Below, piece by piece: positions 62,235-64,000 of a stretch of DNA of 64,000 nt (positions are counted from its first letter, which is position 1; each line of letters opens with the position of its first letter). Source of the DNA: Cytophagales bacterium WSM2-2 (GTDB taxonomy: Bacteria > Bacteroidota > Bacteroidia > Cytophagales > Cyclobacteriaceae); assembly GCA_015472025.1 (NCBI GenBank), contig BNHL01000001.1:868001-932000 (forward strand), read 5' to 3'. The notes beneath the pieces are model-generated. The model was not told the DNA's origin. It was given only the letters and a program-made list of their open reading frames with translations, and searched no databases. A program made the position numbers and the translations under genes.

Positions 62235-62265
62235 TTGATGTTCTTCAGAATTTGAAGTAACATTG
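62235..62265 (+). promoter_or_regulatory. Candidate promoter of the HbpS-like gene
   Basis: TTG (62235-62237), a 20-bp spacer and TAACATTG (62258-62265) fit Bacteroidota -33/-7 elements with one mismatch. The chosen ATG lies 21 bp downstream at 62287. Confidence 0.45.
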
Positions 62266-62286
62266 ACTTCTAAACTCAAACCAAGT

Positions 62287-62778
62287 ATGTCGAAGCCAGC
62301 ATTTCTCTTCGCTGCCCTTATTGCAGCGGTCTCTTCATTCGCACAGAGTCAAACGCCTCCCCCTGTTCCATTAACCTACGGTGAGTCCATCAAGATGGAG
62401 CAAGCCGAAAAAGTAATGGCAGCAGCACTCCAGGAGGCTACCAAAAATAATTGGAACATGGCCATCGCCATTGTTGACACCGGTGGTAAACTTGTACTCT
62501 TCAAAAAAATGGATAACACGCAAATCGGGTCAATTGATGTAGCTATTTCGAAAGCGACCACAGCCAACAATTTCAAACGTCCCTCTAAAGTTTTTGAAGA
62601 TGGTGTCGCGGGTGGCGGCATTGGCCTTCGTATTCTCTCCTTACCAGGTGTTACTCCACTCGAAGGCGGTGAGCTCATCATATCCAAAGGAAAAATAATC
62701 GGGGCTATCGGAGTTTCCGGGGCCTCATCGGCACAAGACGGACAAGTAGCCCGGACAGGCACAGCCGTTATTAATTAA
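62287..62778 (+). CDS. HbpS/GlcG-like secreted protein
   Basis: A 163-residue exported protein with a signal peptide (about 1-20, ending SSFAQ). IKMEQAEKVMAAALQEATKNNWNMAIAIVDTGGKLVLFKKMDNTQIGSIDVAISKA and GGIGLRILSLPGVTPLEGGELIISKGKIIGAIGVSGA match the GlcG/HbpS (DUF336) fold, which in some bacteria binds heme or degrades it. The ATG at 62287 was chosen; a TTG at 62263 would place the start before the promoter-like box. It lies 29 bp before the amidohydrolase gene, suggesting cotranscription. Confidence 0.88.
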   Translation: MSKPAFLFAALIAAVSSFAQSQTPPPVPLTYGESIKMEQAEKVMAAALQEATKNNWNMAIAIVDTGGKLVLFKKMDNTQIGSIDVAISKATTANNFKRPSKVFEDGVAGGGIGLRILSLPGVTPLEGGELIISKGKIIGAIGVSGASSAQDGQVARTGTAVIN

Positions 62779-62807
62779 TTTAAAATTCAATCATCAATAA
62801 TTTACCT

Positions 62808-64000
62808 ATGAAGAAATACTTACTCCTCGTCCTTCTCTTCGCTGGAATCAACTCGTTCGCTCAGCGAATCCTCATTCATTGCGGATCGCTCATCGATGGA
62901 AAAAACAAAGAGCAACAACAACAAGTGACTGTTGTTATTGAGGGGAATAAAATCATTTCGGTAGACAAGGGCTTTACTCAAGCCACACCAACCGACAAGC
63001 TCGTTGACCTGAGTAAAAAGACGGTGATGCCCGGCCTCATCGACATGCACGTGCATGTGGAAAGCGAGACGAGCAAAGACTCGCAAGTCAAACGCTACAC
63101 ACAAAACGAAGCTGACCTTGCGTTCCAGTCGACTGTTTTTGCAAAAAGAACATTGATGGCGGGGTTCACAACAGTGCGCGATTGTGGCGGTTCAGGTGTT
63201 AATATTTCATTGCGTAACGCAATTAACCAGGGAATAGTAGTAGGACCACGAATTCTTACTGCTGGTAAAACGATTGCCTCTACCGGTGGTCATGGCGACC
63301 CAACCAATGGGAGTCGCAGGGAATTAATGGGAGATCCCGGCCCCAAGGAAGGTGTGATCAATAGTCCCGAAGATGCACGCAAAGCAGTTCGCCAACGTTA
63401 TAAGGAAGGTTCGGACTTCATCAAGATCACAGCCACGGGAGGCGTGTTGAGTATTGCTAAAGATGGAAGTGGTCCGCAATTCTCACAGGAAGAAGTAAAC
63501 GCGATCGTGCAAACAGCAAAAGACTATGGGATGATCACTGCTGCCCACGCGCATGGAGCCGAAGGGATGAAGCGAGCTGTACTCGCAGGCATTACTACCA
63601 TTGAGCACGGAACATTAATGACAGACGAAGTCATGGACCTGATGAAGCAAAAAGGAACTTATCACGTACCCACAATCATTGCAGGACGTTCTGCTGCCGA
63701 GTACGCTAAAATTCCCGGCTACTATCATCCGCTGGTGGTTCCAAAAGCACTTGAAATCGGATCGAAGATTCAGGAGAATTTTGGGAAAGCTTACAAGCGC
63801 GGAGTGAAGATTGCATTTGGAACCGACGCAGGCGTCTTCCCTCATGGAGAAAATGCCAAGGAATTCGGCTACATGGTAGAAGGCGGAATGCCTGCCATTG
63901 AAGCGTTGCTCTGCGCCATGCAAGTCAATGCGAATATTCTCGGGCTTGGTGACAAAATCGGCTCAATCGAAAAAGGAAAACTAGCCGACATTGTTGCGGT
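62808..64000 (+). CDS. Secreted imidazolonepropionase-like amidohydrolase (3' end cut by window edge)
   Basis: From ATG 62808 the frame is open to the window edge (about 397 codons), so the C-terminus is missing. It has a signal peptide (MKKYLLLVLLFAGINSFAQ). The metal motif is HVHV in GLIDMHVHVESE. FIKITATGG holds the bridging Lys region, AAHAHG and IEHGT the later His, and IAFGTDAGV the catalytic Asp. This matches Xaa-Pro or imidazolonepropionase-like amidohydrolases. It resembles the protein at 5122 in architecture. It follows the HbpS-like gene by 29 bp, so the two may be cotranscribed. It lies in the region that continues past the window. Confidence 0.9.
   Translation, partial: MKKYLLLVLLFAGINSFAQRILIHCGSLIDGKNKEQQQQVTVVIEGNKIISVDKGFTQATPTDKLVDLSKKTVMPGLIDMHVHVESETSKDSQVKRYTQNEADLAFQSTVFAKRTLMAGFTTVRDCGGSGVNISLRNAINQGIVVGPRILTAGKTIASTGGHGDPTNGSRRELMGDPGPKEGVINSPEDARKAVRQRYKEGSDFIKITATGGVLSIAKDGSGPQFSQEEVNAIVQTAKDYGMITAAHAHGAEGMKRAVLAGITTIEHGTLMTDEVMDLMKQKGTYHVPTIIAGRSAAEYAKIPGYYHPLVVPKALEIGSKIQENFGKAYKRGVKIAFGTDAGVFPHGENAKEFGYMVEGGMPAIEALLCAMQVNANILGLGDKIGSIEKGKLADIVA

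Overview
The window looks like a chromosomal stretch of a Bacteroidota bacterium, most likely Cytophagales. The signs are a type IX secretion (T9SS) C-terminal sorting domain, an LA_2272-type surface repeat protein, several secreted or outer-membrane proteins with short Bacteroidota-style signal peptides ending in AQ or SQ, promoter-like TAnnTTTG -7 boxes in place of sigma70 hexamers, few clear Shine-Dalgarno sites, and genes such as rpsA, purT, murF, cinA and asnB in moderate-GC DNA. There is no prophage, CRISPR array or large integrative element. Family names come from reading the translated sequence; no database search was run.

Layout. 1-5.1 kb: a lipoprotein cut by the window edge, an aromatic- and glycine-rich secreted protein, purT, and two TfoX-like proteins flanking a GNAT acetyltransferase fused to an NTF2-like domain. 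5.1-10.8 kb: a secreted amidohydrolase, a YafY/WYL regulator, then a run of small cytoplasmic proteins (GyrI-like, RibD-C reductase, AHSA1, DUF5655-like) and a TPR protein. 11-16.3 kb: a parvulin, tRNA-Cys, rpsA, and a TolC plus ABC-ATPase pair. 16.5-19.7 kb: OmpA-like protein, S10 peptidase, NarL-type response regulator. 19.9-21.7 kb: the most unusual part, a tRNA-Asn gene followed by an intact GIY-YIG nuclease gene and decayed or split partial copies of both. 21.8-31 kb: a trans-sulfuration enzyme, a histidine kinase, a 2-oxoacid dehydrogenase E2, cinA, an FMN-dependent lactate oxidase-like enzyme, a DUF4197 protein and a PaaN-like aldehyde dehydrogenase.

31-40.6 kb: an outer-membrane barrel, an ACT-domain protein coupled to a subclass B1 metallo-beta-lactamase, a Gfo/Idh/MocA oxidoreductase, an FGE-like protein coupled to ApbE, a TIM-barrel isomerase, and an Lrp/AsnC regulator divergent from asnB. 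40.9-47.6 kb: a T9SS-exported protein, the surface-repeat protein, and a MacA/MacB-permease/TolC operon without its own ATPase. 47.8-64 kb: a GH13 lipoprotein, a DUF1801 protein, a lone FecCD permease, an OmpA protein, a large BNR/VPS10-like protein, an MFS transporter, a TPR histidine kinase, DUF2461, murF, an SPFH protein, AcpH, an HbpS/GlcG-like protein and an amidohydrolase running off the end.

The best candidate for something not well described is the tRNA-Asn/GIY-YIG module at 19.9-21.7 kb. It is a 374-bp tandem unit in which the nuclease stop codon lies inside a copied tRNA anticodon arm. A second nuclease copy appears split by about 1.1 kb carrying a lipoprotein gene. This suggests a small tRNA-associated nuclease element that duplicates and decays, but it is an inference from repeat structure only.
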